64,000 nt of DNA. Source: Sphingomonadaceae bacterium (lineage in GTDB: Bacteria; Pseudomonadota; Alphaproteobacteria; Sphingomonadales; Sphingomonadaceae). The notes beneath the pieces are model-generated. The model was given only the letters and a program-made list of their open reading frames with translations. It searched no databases and was not told the origin of the DNA. A program made the position numbers and the translations under genes. The stretch lies in contig CANJCQ010000003.1 of NCBI GenBank assembly GCA_947473355.1, positions 1 through 64,000 on the forward strand. Reading direction: 5' to 3'. Shown in pieces: positions 49,805 through 58,231 of this stretch (position 1 is the stretch's first letter; the number at the start of each line of letters is the position of its first letter).

Positions 49805-51336
49805 TCCGCAGCCTTGCCTGGCATCGCATTTGCCTTAGGCCGAGGCGCCAGCCAGACCACGGCGGCGCTGAGGAAAAACACCGCAGCAGTGACCAGGAAC
49901 ACCGCGTCGATTGCCATGGTCACGGATTCGCGGTCGGCCAGATTGGCGATGGTGCGCAGGGCCTGATCGCTGGTCATTCCCGCATTGGTCATGGTCCGCA
50001 TCACTTCGTCCGGCTGGAGCTTGCCGGCGATTTCCGCGTGGGCTTCCTGCTGGGCATTGCCCCAATAGGTCAGCGTCAGCGCCGTGGCGACGCCCAGCGC
50101 GATGGTGCGCACGAAATTCTGGATGCCGGTGGCCGAGGCGAGTTCGTCCGGCGTCACCGAATTGAGCGAAATCACCGTCAGTGGCAGCATGAAGAAGCTC
50201 ATACCGAAGCCCTGCACCACTTGCGGATAGGTCAGCGTCCAGAAATCCGCATCGCTGGTCCAGGTCGATCGCGCCAGTGCCATTATGCCGATCCATGCGA
50301 CCGCCAGAGACACCATCAGACGTGGATCGACGCCCTTGGCCACGGCCTTCGATGCCAGTGCCGAGGTGGAGAGCGCTGCAAGGGCAGTGCACGAGGTGAT
50401 GAAGCCGGCCCAGGTCGCGGGATAGCCCATCGAGGTTTGCAGCCACTGCGGGATGACGACGATGCTGGCGAAATAGGCGCCGAAGCAAAGCGACAGCGCG
50501 AGCACGCCGAAAGTGAAGCCGCCGTGGCGGAATACCCGGATATCGACGATCGGGTGCTCTTCGGTCAGTTCCCAAATCATGAAAGCGCAAAAGCCCACTG
50601 CCGATGCAATCGCCAGGGCCACCACCAGCGGGTCGGAGAACCAATCGTGTTCACGGCCGATATCAAGCATATATTGCAGGCTGCCGACCCAGATCAGCAT
50701 CAGGACAAGGCCCACTGTATCGATCGGCACCTGCCTGCCCGGCCCGTCGTGCGCCCGCAGCAGAGAGAAGACGGTCACCAGGCAAATCGCGACAAATGGC
50801 AGATTGATCAGAAACACCCAGTGCCAGCTCGCATAATCGTTGATCAGGCCGCCGATGTTGGGGCCGAGCGCCGGGCCGGCCATGGTCGTCATCGCTGAGA
50901 CCAGCATCGCCTTGGGGCGATTGACCCCGGTGAAGATACGCAGCAGCAGGGTTTGCGAGATCGGCATCAGCAGACCGCCGCACAGGCCCTGGCAAATTCG
51001 GCTCACGACCATCATCGCCAGCGTTTGCGAAATGCCACAAGACAGTGAGAACAGGCCGAAGCCCGCCATGGCGAACAGATAGAGCCGCACCGCGCCATAG
51101 CGCTGCACCAGCCAGCCGGTCAGCGGCACACTGACTGCCTCGGCGACTGAATAGGAGGTGATCACCCAGCTGCCCTGGCTCGCCGAAACCCCGAGGCTGC
51201 CGGCGATATGCGGCACCGAGACATTGGCGACGGTCATATCGAGCACGACAATGAAATTGCTGAAGGCCAGGATGATCGCCGCCATTCGCAGCTGGGCAGG
51301 AGTCAGGTTCGCGGCAATGTCGTATTGATCGGCCAT
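49801..51336 (-). CDS. DHA2-family drug efflux MFS transporter (EmrB-like)
   Basis: The 511-residue protein has about 14 membrane segments, with the DHA2 signature region LDMTVANVSVPHIAGSLGVS in TM1 and GPALGPNIGGLINDY. It works with an HlyD-type adaptor and a TolC-like channel, both encoded upstream in the same operon. Confidence 0.92.
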   Translation of the reverse strand: MADQYDIAANLTPAQLRMAAIILAFSNFIVVLDMTVANVSVPHIAGSLGVSASQGSWVITSYSVAEAVSVPLTGWLVQRYGAVRLYLFAMAGFGLFSLSCGISQTLAMMVVSRICQGLCGGLLMPISQTLLLRIFTGVNRPKAMLVSAMTTMAGPALGPNIGGLINDYASWHWVFLINLPFVAICLVTVFSLLRAHDGPGRQVPIDTVGLVLMLIWVGSLQYMLDIGREHDWFSDPLVVALAIASAVGFCAFMIWELTEEHPIVDIRVFRHGGFTFGVLALSLCFGAYFASIVVIPQWLQTSMGYPATWAGFITSCTALAALSTSALASKAVAKGVDPRLMVSLAVAWIGIMALARSTWTSDADFWTLTYPQVVQGFGMSFFMLPLTVISLNSVTPDELASATGIQNFVRTIALGVATALTLTYWGNAQQEAHAEIAGKLQPDEVMRTMTNAGMTSDQALRTIANLADRESVTMAIDAVFLVTAAVFFLSAAVVWLAPRPKANAMPGKAAD

Positions 51337-51342
51337 CCGGCT

Positions 51343-52503
51343 CTAGTGGCCCGTGATGTCGATCTCGACTTCGGTCGAGAGGCCGAGCCGGAGCGGATGC
51401 GCGGCGAGTTCCTTCGGATCAAGCTCGATTCGCACCGGCAGGCGCTGGACCACCTTGATCCAGTTGCCCGTCGCGTTCTGCGCCGGAATCATCGCCATCG
51501 AGGCGCCCGTGCCGCCGCCGATCCCGGCGACCTTGCCGTGATAGACGACGCTGGAGCCATAGAGATCGGCAGTAACTGTCGCGGGCATGCCGGGGCGCAC
51601 GCCGCGCAGCTGGCGCTCCTTGAAATTGGCGTCGATATAGACCTGCGTGGTCGGCACGATGTTCATCACCGGCTGGCCTTGCGTCACGCGCTGGCCTAGC
51701 TGGACCTGGCGGCGGGTGATGATCCCGGCGATGGGTGCGCGGATCGTGGTGCGCTCATAATCGAGCTGGGCGGACTGCAATTTGGCCATGGCCGCCATGA
51801 CCGCGGGGTCGGTCGCTTCGGTCGAGCCGGAGGTCAGCGCCGCGCTGGCGGCGAGTTCGCCCTTTGCCGATACCCGGTTCGATTCGGCCTGGGCGATCCC
51901 GGCCGAGGCCGAGGCAAGGGCAGCGCGGGCAGAGGCCAGCGCGCGCCGCGCTGAGGTCAGCTCTTCCCCCGACACTGCGCCGCTGGCGGCAAGGCGTTGA
52001 CGGCGGCTGGCATCGACCGCGGCCTTCTCGAACTCGGCCTGGGCGGCAGCCTGCTGGGCGCGGGCCGCCGCGATCATCGCGGTGCGCGAGGTGACCTGCG
52101 CCGCCAGCGCATCGTTGCCGGCCACGGCCTGGCGGAATTTGCGCCGGGCGGCAGCAAGATCGGCCTGGGCCTGCGCAATGGCGATCGCGGCATTGGCCGG
52201 ATCGAGCCGCAGCAGTACATCGCCGGCCTTGACCACCTGGGTGTCCTTGACCGTCACTTCAATGACCGCGCCTGCCACCAGCGGGGTTATCTGCGCGATC
52301 TCGGCGCCGACATAAGCATTGTCGGTGCTGACCGAATTCTGGCCGATCAGATAGTACCAGGCGGCATAGATCAGCCCTGCGACCAGTACGATAAGCCCGA
52401 GCCGGGTCAGCCAGGTGCGCCGCGTGTGGCTCTGGCGTGCGCGCGTCTCTGCCGCTTCGGCTTCGGCGCTCAGCAAGGCACTATCGATTGCGGCGTCGTT
52501 CAT
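51343..52503 (-). CDS. HlyD/EmrA-family membrane fusion protein
   Basis: The 386-residue periplasmic adaptor has one N-terminal membrane segment (LGLIVLVAGLIYAAWYYL), a lipoyl/hairpin region with long Ala-rich coiled coils, and RAPIAGIITRRQVQLGQRV. It bridges the EmrB-like pump and the outer-membrane channel. Its start overlaps the NodT gene stop (ATGA). Confidence 0.92.
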   Translation of the reverse strand: MNDAAIDSALLSAEAEAAETRARQSHTRRTWLTRLGLIVLVAGLIYAAWYYLIGQNSVSTDNAYVGAEIAQITPLVAGAVIEVTVKDTQVVKAGDVLLRLDPANAAIAIAQAQADLAAARRKFRQAVAGNDALAAQVTSRTAMIAAARAQQAAAQAEFEKAAVDASRRQRLAASGAVSGEELTSARRALASARAALASASAGIAQAESNRVSAKGELAASAALTSGSTEATDPAVMAAMAKLQSAQLDYERTTIRAPIAGIITRRQVQLGQRVTQGQPVMNIVPTTQVYIDANFKERQLRGVRPGMPATVTADLYGSSVVYHGKVAGIGGGTGASMAMIPAQNATGNWIKVVQRLPVRIELDPKELAAHPLRLGLSTEVEIDITGH

Positions 52504-53984
52504 TTGGGTTCAGCCCTGGCCAGCCGGATGTCGGGATCATAGCCGCCACCCAGCGCGCGGACCAATACAATGTCGGTGTTGCGCGCGGCGGCGACCAGTT
52601 CGGCCACCGCGACCCGCACGGAGAGCAATCGGTCTTCGATATTCAGCACGTCGATATAGGCGGATAGCCCGCCTTCGTAGCGCAGCTTGGCGATGGCATA
52701 GGCCTCCTCGCCTGCCGCCAGTGCCTTGCGCGCGCCCAGCAGCCGCGCTGTCAAGGTCCGCCGGGAGGTGACCGCATCGGCGACCTGGCCATAGGCCGAC
52801 AGAACGGTCTGGTTGTAGCTCGCCGCCGCCTCGTCATAGCTTGCTGCAGCGCCGCGATAGCGCCCGCGCAGGGCACCGCCGTGGAACAGCGGCAGGCTGA
52901 TCGCCGGGCCGGCGCTGCCGAACGTTGAATTGTTCTCGAACAGTTTGCCAATGCCCACTGCCTGCAAGCCCGCCATGGCAGAGAGCCGCACCGAGGGATA
53001 GAAATCGGCGCGGGCCATGGCGACGCGCTTGGCTGCGGCCTCGACCCGTTCGCGCGCCGCAGCAATATCCGGGCGGCGGCCGATGAGGTCGGTCGTGACT
53101 GTGTCAGGCAGGCCAACCGGCAGGTCTGCGGCCAGCGCCGGACGGGCGATGGCAAGGCCGCGATCGGGCCCTGCGCCAACCAGCACGGCAATCTGGTGCT
53201 GACGCAGCGCGATCAGCTCACCCGCATGGGCCAGGTCGCTCTTCGCGGCGATCGTCTCGGCTTGCGCCTGGCGGACATTGCCGCGGTTTTCGAGACCATT
53301 GGCCTCGCGTTCGGTGACCAGTCTTTCCGAGGCAATACGGATCTGTGTTGCATTCTCGCGAATATCACGGGCATCAAACAGCCGAGCGAGATCGGCATAG
53401 GCGGCGGCAATCGTGGTGGCCAGAAGCAGCCGCGCCTGGGCCTCTTCGATGGCGGCGGCGCGCGCTTCGGAAGTGGCGGCGGCCAGCGCAGCGTGGTTCT
53501 TGCCCCACAGGTCGAGATCGAATTCCAGATTGACCCCGATTCGGGCATTGTCCTGAAAGCCCTGCGGCAGCAGCGCGATGAACTGTTCCGGGAAGCCATT
53601 GTTGAAGCTCTGCTTTTCGGCACCGGCTGAGGCGGTAGCATCGAGCGAGGGCTGGAGCCTGGCCCCATCTTCCTGCGCCTGCGCTGCGGCCCGGCGCAAT
53701 CGCGCGGCGGCTGTAGCGACATCGGGTGAATTGCGCAGGCCTTCATCAATCAGCGCGTCGAGCTGCGCATCGCCATAGGCCCTCCACCAGCCTTCTACCG
53801 GCCAGGTGCCAGTCCCTTGCGGCTGGATGCTTTGCTGCGCGGCGACACTATCCGCCGAGCGCAGCGGGACGTTCTGGCCGAGTTTGGGCGGAGTGCTGCA
53901 GGCAGCGAGCAGCATGACTGCGGCCAGTGTGCCGGCCAGCCGGATCGGGGGGCGTTTAGCCTGCAAAAGATGGTTAAATTTCAT
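52500..53984 (-). CDS. Outer-membrane efflux lipoprotein, NodT family
   Basis: The 494-residue TolC-like protein has a lipoprotein signal with lipobox LLAACS (Cys near residue 29) and two OEP repeats. The start MKFNHLLQAKRPP at 53984 places the signal at the N-terminus; the longer frame to 54326 runs antisense to the aldehyde dehydrogenase. It is the first gene of the tripartite efflux operon. Confidence 0.9.
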   Translation of the reverse strand: MKFNHLLQAKRPPIRLAGTLAAVMLLAACSTPPKLGQNVPLRSADSVAAQQSIQPQGTGTWPVEGWWRAYGDAQLDALIDEGLRNSPDVATAAARLRRAAAQAQEDGARLQPSLDATASAGAEKQSFNNGFPEQFIALLPQGFQDNARIGVNLEFDLDLWGKNHAALAAATSEARAAAIEEAQARLLLATTIAAAYADLARLFDARDIRENATQIRIASERLVTEREANGLENRGNVRQAQAETIAAKSDLAHAGELIALRQHQIAVLVGAGPDRGLAIARPALAADLPVGLPDTVTTDLIGRRPDIAAARERVEAAAKRVAMARADFYPSVRLSAMAGLQAVGIGKLFENNSTFGSAGPAISLPLFHGGALRGRYRGAAASYDEAAASYNQTVLSAYGQVADAVTSRRTLTARLLGARKALAAGEEAYAIAKLRYEGGLSAYIDVLNIEDRLLSVRVAVAELVAAARNTDIVLVRALGGGYDPDIRLARAEPK

Positions 53985-54063
53985 GGCCCGACTGTCGCTT
54001 GCTCCCAGTGGAGTCATTGCGTCAATGGAAAAATACCACTGACACGCTCGCGCGACTCGCCAG

Positions 54064-54107
54064 AACGAGCCACTTTCGTAGGTAAAACCAGACGAATGTG
54101 ACTCGTT
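54064..54107. promoter_or_regulatory. Large inverted repeat upstream of the efflux operon
   Basis: Arms 54064-54079 and 54092-54107 are inverted copies matching at 14 of 16 positions (AACGAGcCACtTTCGT form) around a 12-nt spacer. It lies between the aldehyde dehydrogenase stop and the NodT start. It could be a regulator operator or a terminator; no T-run follows, which favours an operator. Confidence 0.5.
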
Positions 54108-54130
54108 TCTGCGGGTTTGCGCGGCTTGGT

Positions 54131-55597
54131 TCAGTCGCGGTAGCCGATGACCTTGGTTTCGAGATATTCCTCGATCCCCGGAACGCCCCAGGCGCGGCCG
54201 ATGCCGGAATGCTTGTAGCCGCCGAAGGGCAGGTCGCCGCTGATCGGCGCGCCGCCGTTGACGCCGATGGTGCCGGTGCGGATGCGCCGGGCGACATTCA
54301 TCGCGCGATCGAGACGGGCCGACCACACGCCGCCCGACAGGCCATAGATGCTGTCATTGGCGATGCGGATAGCGTCTTCCTCGTCCTCGAAGGGAATGAC
54401 CACCAGCACCGGGCCGAAGATTTCTTCCTGGGCAATGCGCATGTCGTTGGTGACATCGACAAAGCAGGTCGGCTCAATGAACCAGCCGCTGCCCATGTCG
54501 GGGCGCAGCTTGCCGCCCGCGAGCAGGGTCGCGCCCTCTTCGACGCCCAGATCTACATAGGCCTTGACCCGGCCGAGCTGCTTTTCCGAAACCACCGGGC
54601 CCATCATGCAGGCCGGCGCATCGAAATCGCCCCACTGGGTTGAATAGGCATCGTAGGTCGCCTTGAGGATCGCCTTGGCTTCTGCCTCGCGCGACTTGGG
54701 CACCAGCAGGCGGCTCTGAACGGCGCAGCCTTGCCCGGCGTGGAACACAAGGATCGATTGCGCGACGATCTGGGCGAAGTTGGGCTCGTCTTCAAGCACG
54801 ATGTTGACCGACTTGCCGCCAAGCTCGAGGAAAACGCGGGTAAGCGTTTCCGCGCCCTGCTTCATGATGTGGCGGCCGATCGCGGTCGATCCGGTGAAAG
54901 TGATGAGATCGACGCGCGGGTCAGTGACCAGCATTTCGCCGGCCATCGCAGGGTCCGCGCCGGTGATTACATTGAGCACGCCGGGGGGAAGTCCGGCTTC
55001 AAGCCCGAGCTCGCCGAAGATCGTGCCGGCCAGCGGGGTATCGGGCGCGGGCTTGAGGATCACGGTGCAGCCAGCCAGCAGCGCCGAGACCACCTTTTCG
55101 GCGTTGACGAACAACGGGAAGTTCCAGGGCGTAATCGCGCCGACCACGCCGATCGCTTCCTGCGCGACGATACGGTGCGTGGTGAAACCATAGGCTTCCT
55201 TGTCGCCGCCGCTCTTTTCCCATTCAAGATTGGGATAGACCGACATCAGATCTTCCCATGCACCGATGCACTGCGACACCTGTGCGCCATGCACCGCGCC
55301 CATCGGCGCGCCGACTTCGTGGCGGGCAATGGCAACCAGCCGGTCCATATTGGCAAGAAACAGCCCGTGCAGCTTCTTCACCAGGGCAAAGCGCTTTTCG
55401 TGGTTGGTCGACCAGTCGGTTGTGTCGAATGCGCGGCGGGCTGAGGCAATGGCTTCCTCGACATCATTGGCGCTTGCGTCGGCAGCAACTCCGACCACTT
55501 CGCCGGTCCACGGACCGATGTTTTCGTAAGTCTTGCCGCCTTCCGCCTTGCGGATCTTTCCATCGATGATGAGCATGCCTTCGGGCAGGATAGTCAT
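54131..55597 (-). CDS. NAD(P)-dependent aldehyde dehydrogenase
   Basis: The 488-residue enzyme has the general base Glu in LELGGKSVN and the nucleophile Cys in GQGCAVQSRL, plus TPWNFPLF. It oxidises an aldehyde to an acid. The exact substrate is unknown. Confidence 0.9.
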   Translation of the reverse strand: MTILPEGMLIIDGKIRKAEGGKTYENIGPWTGEVVGVAADASANDVEEAIASARRAFDTTDWSTNHEKRFALVKKLHGLFLANMDRLVAIARHEVGAPMGAVHGAQVSQCIGAWEDLMSVYPNLEWEKSGGDKEAYGFTTHRIVAQEAIGVVGAITPWNFPLFVNAEKVVSALLAGCTVILKPAPDTPLAGTIFGELGLEAGLPPGVLNVITGADPAMAGEMLVTDPRVDLITFTGSTAIGRHIMKQGAETLTRVFLELGGKSVNIVLEDEPNFAQIVAQSILVFHAGQGCAVQSRLLVPKSREAEAKAILKATYDAYSTQWGDFDAPACMMGPVVSEKQLGRVKAYVDLGVEEGATLLAGGKLRPDMGSGWFIEPTCFVDVTNDMRIAQEEIFGPVLVVIPFEDEEDAIRIANDSIYGLSGGVWSARLDRAMNVARRIRTGTIGVNGGAPISGDLPFGGYKHSGIGRAWGVPGIEEYLETKVIGYRD

Positions 55598-55802
55598 GGC
55601 TTTGGTCTCTCCCAGAGTGGCGGCCGGAATTCCCGGCCCTGGCTCGCCGATATGCGGATTCGCTTGCCAATGTCACTGAGATTCTTCGGCCCGGGCACAA
55701 AATCGCGTCTGCGGAGTTTTACCGGCGTCTGCCTGTAGGATAGGACTGGCGAGACTCGGTTTGCCGCGATAGACTGCGCCAGCTTACGACAGGAGAGAAT
55801 CA
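55598..55802. other. Divergent intergenic region between aldehyde dehydrogenase and glutathione peroxidase
   Basis: No gene or clear repeat is seen. It must carry both promoters. An AGGAGAGAAT ribosome site precedes the peroxidase. Confidence 0.4.
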
Positions 55803-56348
55803 ATGGCCGATCTTACCGCAATTCCGCTGACCCGCATCGATGGCAGCAGCGACAGCCTCGCCAATCACGCAGGCAAAGTCCTGCTGGTGGTCAATGTCGC
55901 CTCCAAATGCGGGCTGACGCCGCAATATGAAGGGCTGGAGAAGCTCTACGAGAAGAAGAAGGGCGAAGGCCTGGAAGTGCTTGGCTTTCCCGCCAACGAT
56001 TTCGGCGCGCAGGAGCCTGGCACGCACGAGGAAATCGTCCAGTTCTGCAAGGCCAACTATGGCGTCAGCTTCCCGCTGTTCGCCAAGGCCGACGTGACCG
56101 GCGCCGCCAAGCAGCCGCTCTATGCCGCGCTGACTGAAGCCATGCCCGAAAAGCAAGGTGATCCCGCCGCCTGGCGCGAACGCCTGCGCGGCTATGGCAT
56201 GACCCCGACCGAAGATCCCGAAGTTCTGTGGAACTTCGAAAAGTTCCTGATCGCCAAAGATGGCACGGTTGCGGCCCGTTTTTCGCCTTCGGTTGCGCCG
56301 GACGATGCCGAATTGGTCTCGGCAATCGAAGCCGAGCTTGCCAAGTAG
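55803..56348 (+). CDS. Glutathione peroxidase-family thiol peroxidase
   Basis: The 181-residue protein has NVASKCGLTPQY with peroxidatic Cys36 (Cys, not Sec), PANDFGAQEPG, and WNFEKFLI. Such bacterial enzymes usually use thioredoxin or glutathione. It precedes a ferritin-like gene by 9 bp. Confidence 0.92.
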   Translation: MADLTAIPLTRIDGSSDSLANHAGKVLLVVNVASKCGLTPQYEGLEKLYEKKKGEGLEVLGFPANDFGAQEPGTHEEIVQFCKANYGVSFPLFAKADVTGAAKQPLYAALTEAMPEKQGDPAAWRERLRGYGMTPTEDPEVLWNFEKFLIAKDGTVAARFSPSVAPDDAELVSAIEAELAK

Positions 56349-56357
56349 GAGAATATT

Positions 56358-57059
56358 GTGACCGCCATTCAGGCGGGGGCAAATTCGGGGTCAAGAGGGA
56401 GAATCGGCGCGCGGCTGAGGGATCGTTATCTCGAAGTCGTTGCGTCGATCTATCTCTATAACGAGTATCGCGGCTATACAGCGCTCGACCGGGTGCTTGA
56501 GGCTGCGCGCGCGCGCTGTCCGGACGAGGCCGAATTCATCGCAGCCGTCGCCAGCCACCGCGACGATGAGCGCAAGCACTATGTGATGTTCAAGCGCTGG
56601 TTCGAACGGCGCGGCTCAATGCCGCTCAGCGTCGATCGCTCTTGCGGCCACATCGACCATTTCATCCAGCGCGTATTCGGCTGCAAGATCGACGAGCTTG
56701 ATACATCGGCAGTGATTGCGGATGGCAGCTCATTCGAGCGCCTGTGCCGGGTGATCATGCTCACCGAACAGCGCGGATTTGCCCAGGTCGAAGTGCTGCT
56801 GCGCAACCGGCTGATCCTTGCCGACCCGGTGATGACGCGGATTTTCACTATAATCCATGCCGACGAGCCGAGCCACTTCCTGCCTTATCAGCACTGGCTG
56901 GAGCGTCAGGGCAAGTCGCAAGGGCGCTGTAACGAGAAAATCGCGGACTGGTCGATCCACAAGCTGCTGATGCTGGTGAAGCTGCCAATGCTATTCTTCA
57001 ATCGCGGGGCAGGGCGGCTGGTGGATTGGCCGGATGCGGGCGAGGGCCTGACCGTTTAA
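56358..57059 (+). CDS. Ferritin-like diiron-type protein of unknown function
   Basis: The 233-residue helical protein starts with GTG at 56358. It has spaced acidic/His motifs fitting a four-helix diiron site: YNEYRG, SHRDDERKHYVMF (ExxH), MLTEQRGF, and HADEPSHFL (ExxH). This E, ExxH, E, ExxH order is that of ferritin-like oxidases. A hydrophobic C-terminal stretch (LLMLVKLPMLFF) may bind membrane. I do not recognise a named family. Co-transcription with the peroxidase suggests an oxidative-stress or lipid role. Confidence 0.65.
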   Translation: MTAIQAGANSGSRGRIGARLRDRYLEVVASIYLYNEYRGYTALDRVLEAARARCPDEAEFIAAVASHRDDERKHYVMFKRWFERRGSMPLSVDRSCGHIDHFIQRVFGCKIDELDTSAVIADGSSFERLCRVIMLTEQRGFAQVEVLLRNRLILADPVMTRIFTIIHADEPSHFLPYQHWLERQGKSQGRCNEKIADWSIHKLLMLVKLPMLFFNRGAGRLVDWPDAGEGLTV

Positions 57060-57061
57060 CC

Positions 57062-58213
57062 TCACTCGTGGATATGCGCCACCAGCGGATCGGCCATCAG
57101 TGAGGGCGAAAACGGCTTGAGCTGATCGAGCCTGCCGGCCTGCACCAGTTTCGGCCAATCGGGCTCGGCGATCATCGCGCGGCCGACCGCGACGAAATCG
57201 AAATCGCCCCGGTTGAAACGTCGCATCAGGTCATCAAGGCGGCTGGTCTCGATTTCCGATTGCTTGCCGTCGGCAAGGTTTGTGAAGAAGTCTGAATCGA
57301 GGCCGATCGAGCCAATCGTGCAACTGGGAACTCCGGTGACCTTCTTGACCCAGCCGGCAAGATTCATGTCGCCCTCATTCTCGAAAGCCGGTTCCCAGAA
57401 TCGCCGCTGCGAGCAATCGAACAGATCGACCCCGGCCTCGACCATCGGCGCGAACAGCTCTTCCAGCTCTTGCGGCGTATCGGCCAGCCGGGCATTGAAA
57501 TCGACCATCTTCCAGAACGAGGTCCGCACGATCAGCGGCATGCCCGGCTCCAGCTCGGCACGGCAGGCCTTGACCACTTCGGCAGCAAACTGCCCGCGCG
57601 CACGGGCGCTGCCGCCATAGCGGTCGGTGCGGTGGTTGAGCTCCTTCCACAGGAACTGATCGATCACATAGCCATGCGCGCCGTGCAGCTCGATGCCGTC
57701 AAAGCCCAGCTCAACTGCCTTGGCGGTGCCGCGAGCATAGGCGGCGATGACTTCGTCGATCTGGCCGTGCGTCATGCCGTCGCAAACCTGGGTGCCCGGC
57801 GCAATGAAGCCTGATGGGCTGACCTGGCCAAGCTCGGGCCTGAAGGCGACATCCTTGCCCGCGAGCGCATCGGGGCCACTGAAGATCAACCCGACGTGCC
57901 ACAGCTCAGGCACGCAGATGCCTCCACGCGCGTGGACTTTGGTAGCGACATTGCGCCAGCCATCGAAAGCATCTTGCCCATGGAAGCGCCCCAGCAGCGG
58001 ATTATCGCCCGAACTTGGATGGTCGATATAGACCCCCTCAGTGATCACCAGACTGGCCCCGCCCTCGGCGCGCCGCGCATAATATTCTGCCGCCTCGTCG
58101 CTCGGCACTCCGCCCTCGCAGACTTCCAGACCCATCGGCGGGAAGATGAAGCGGTTGGGCAGGGTGAACTTGCCGAGCTGGAACGGCGTGAACAGCGGGC
58201 TGAAATCGGTCAT
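57062..58213 (-). CDS. NADH:flavin oxidoreductase, old yellow enzyme family
   Basis: The 383-residue FMN TIM barrel has the substrate-binding pair and barrel motif ELHGAHGYVIDQFLWKELNHRTDRYGGS, of which HGAHGYVIDQF is the core. It probably reduces activated alkenes. It follows the secreted hydrolase gene by 18 bp. Confidence 0.9.
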   Translation of the reverse strand: MTDFSPLFTPFQLGKFTLPNRFIFPPMGLEVCEGGVPSDEAAEYYARRAEGGASLVITEGVYIDHPSSGDNPLLGRFHGQDAFDGWRNVATKVHARGGICVPELWHVGLIFSGPDALAGKDVAFRPELGQVSPSGFIAPGTQVCDGMTHGQIDEVIAAYARGTAKAVELGFDGIELHGAHGYVIDQFLWKELNHRTDRYGGSARARGQFAAEVVKACRAELEPGMPLIVRTSFWKMVDFNARLADTPQELEELFAPMVEAGVDLFDCSQRRFWEPAFENEGDMNLAGWVKKVTGVPSCTIGSIGLDSDFFTNLADGKQSEIETSRLDDLMRRFNRGDFDFVAVGRAMIAEPDWPKLVQAGRLDQLKPFSPSLMADPLVAHIHE

Positions 58214-58231
58214 GCAGGTCGGCTCCGGGGG

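Noticed and set aside
52500..54326. 608-residue version of the NodT lipoprotein
   Set aside because: It would place the lipoprotein signal 115 residues inside the protein and overlap the aldehyde dehydrogenase gene.
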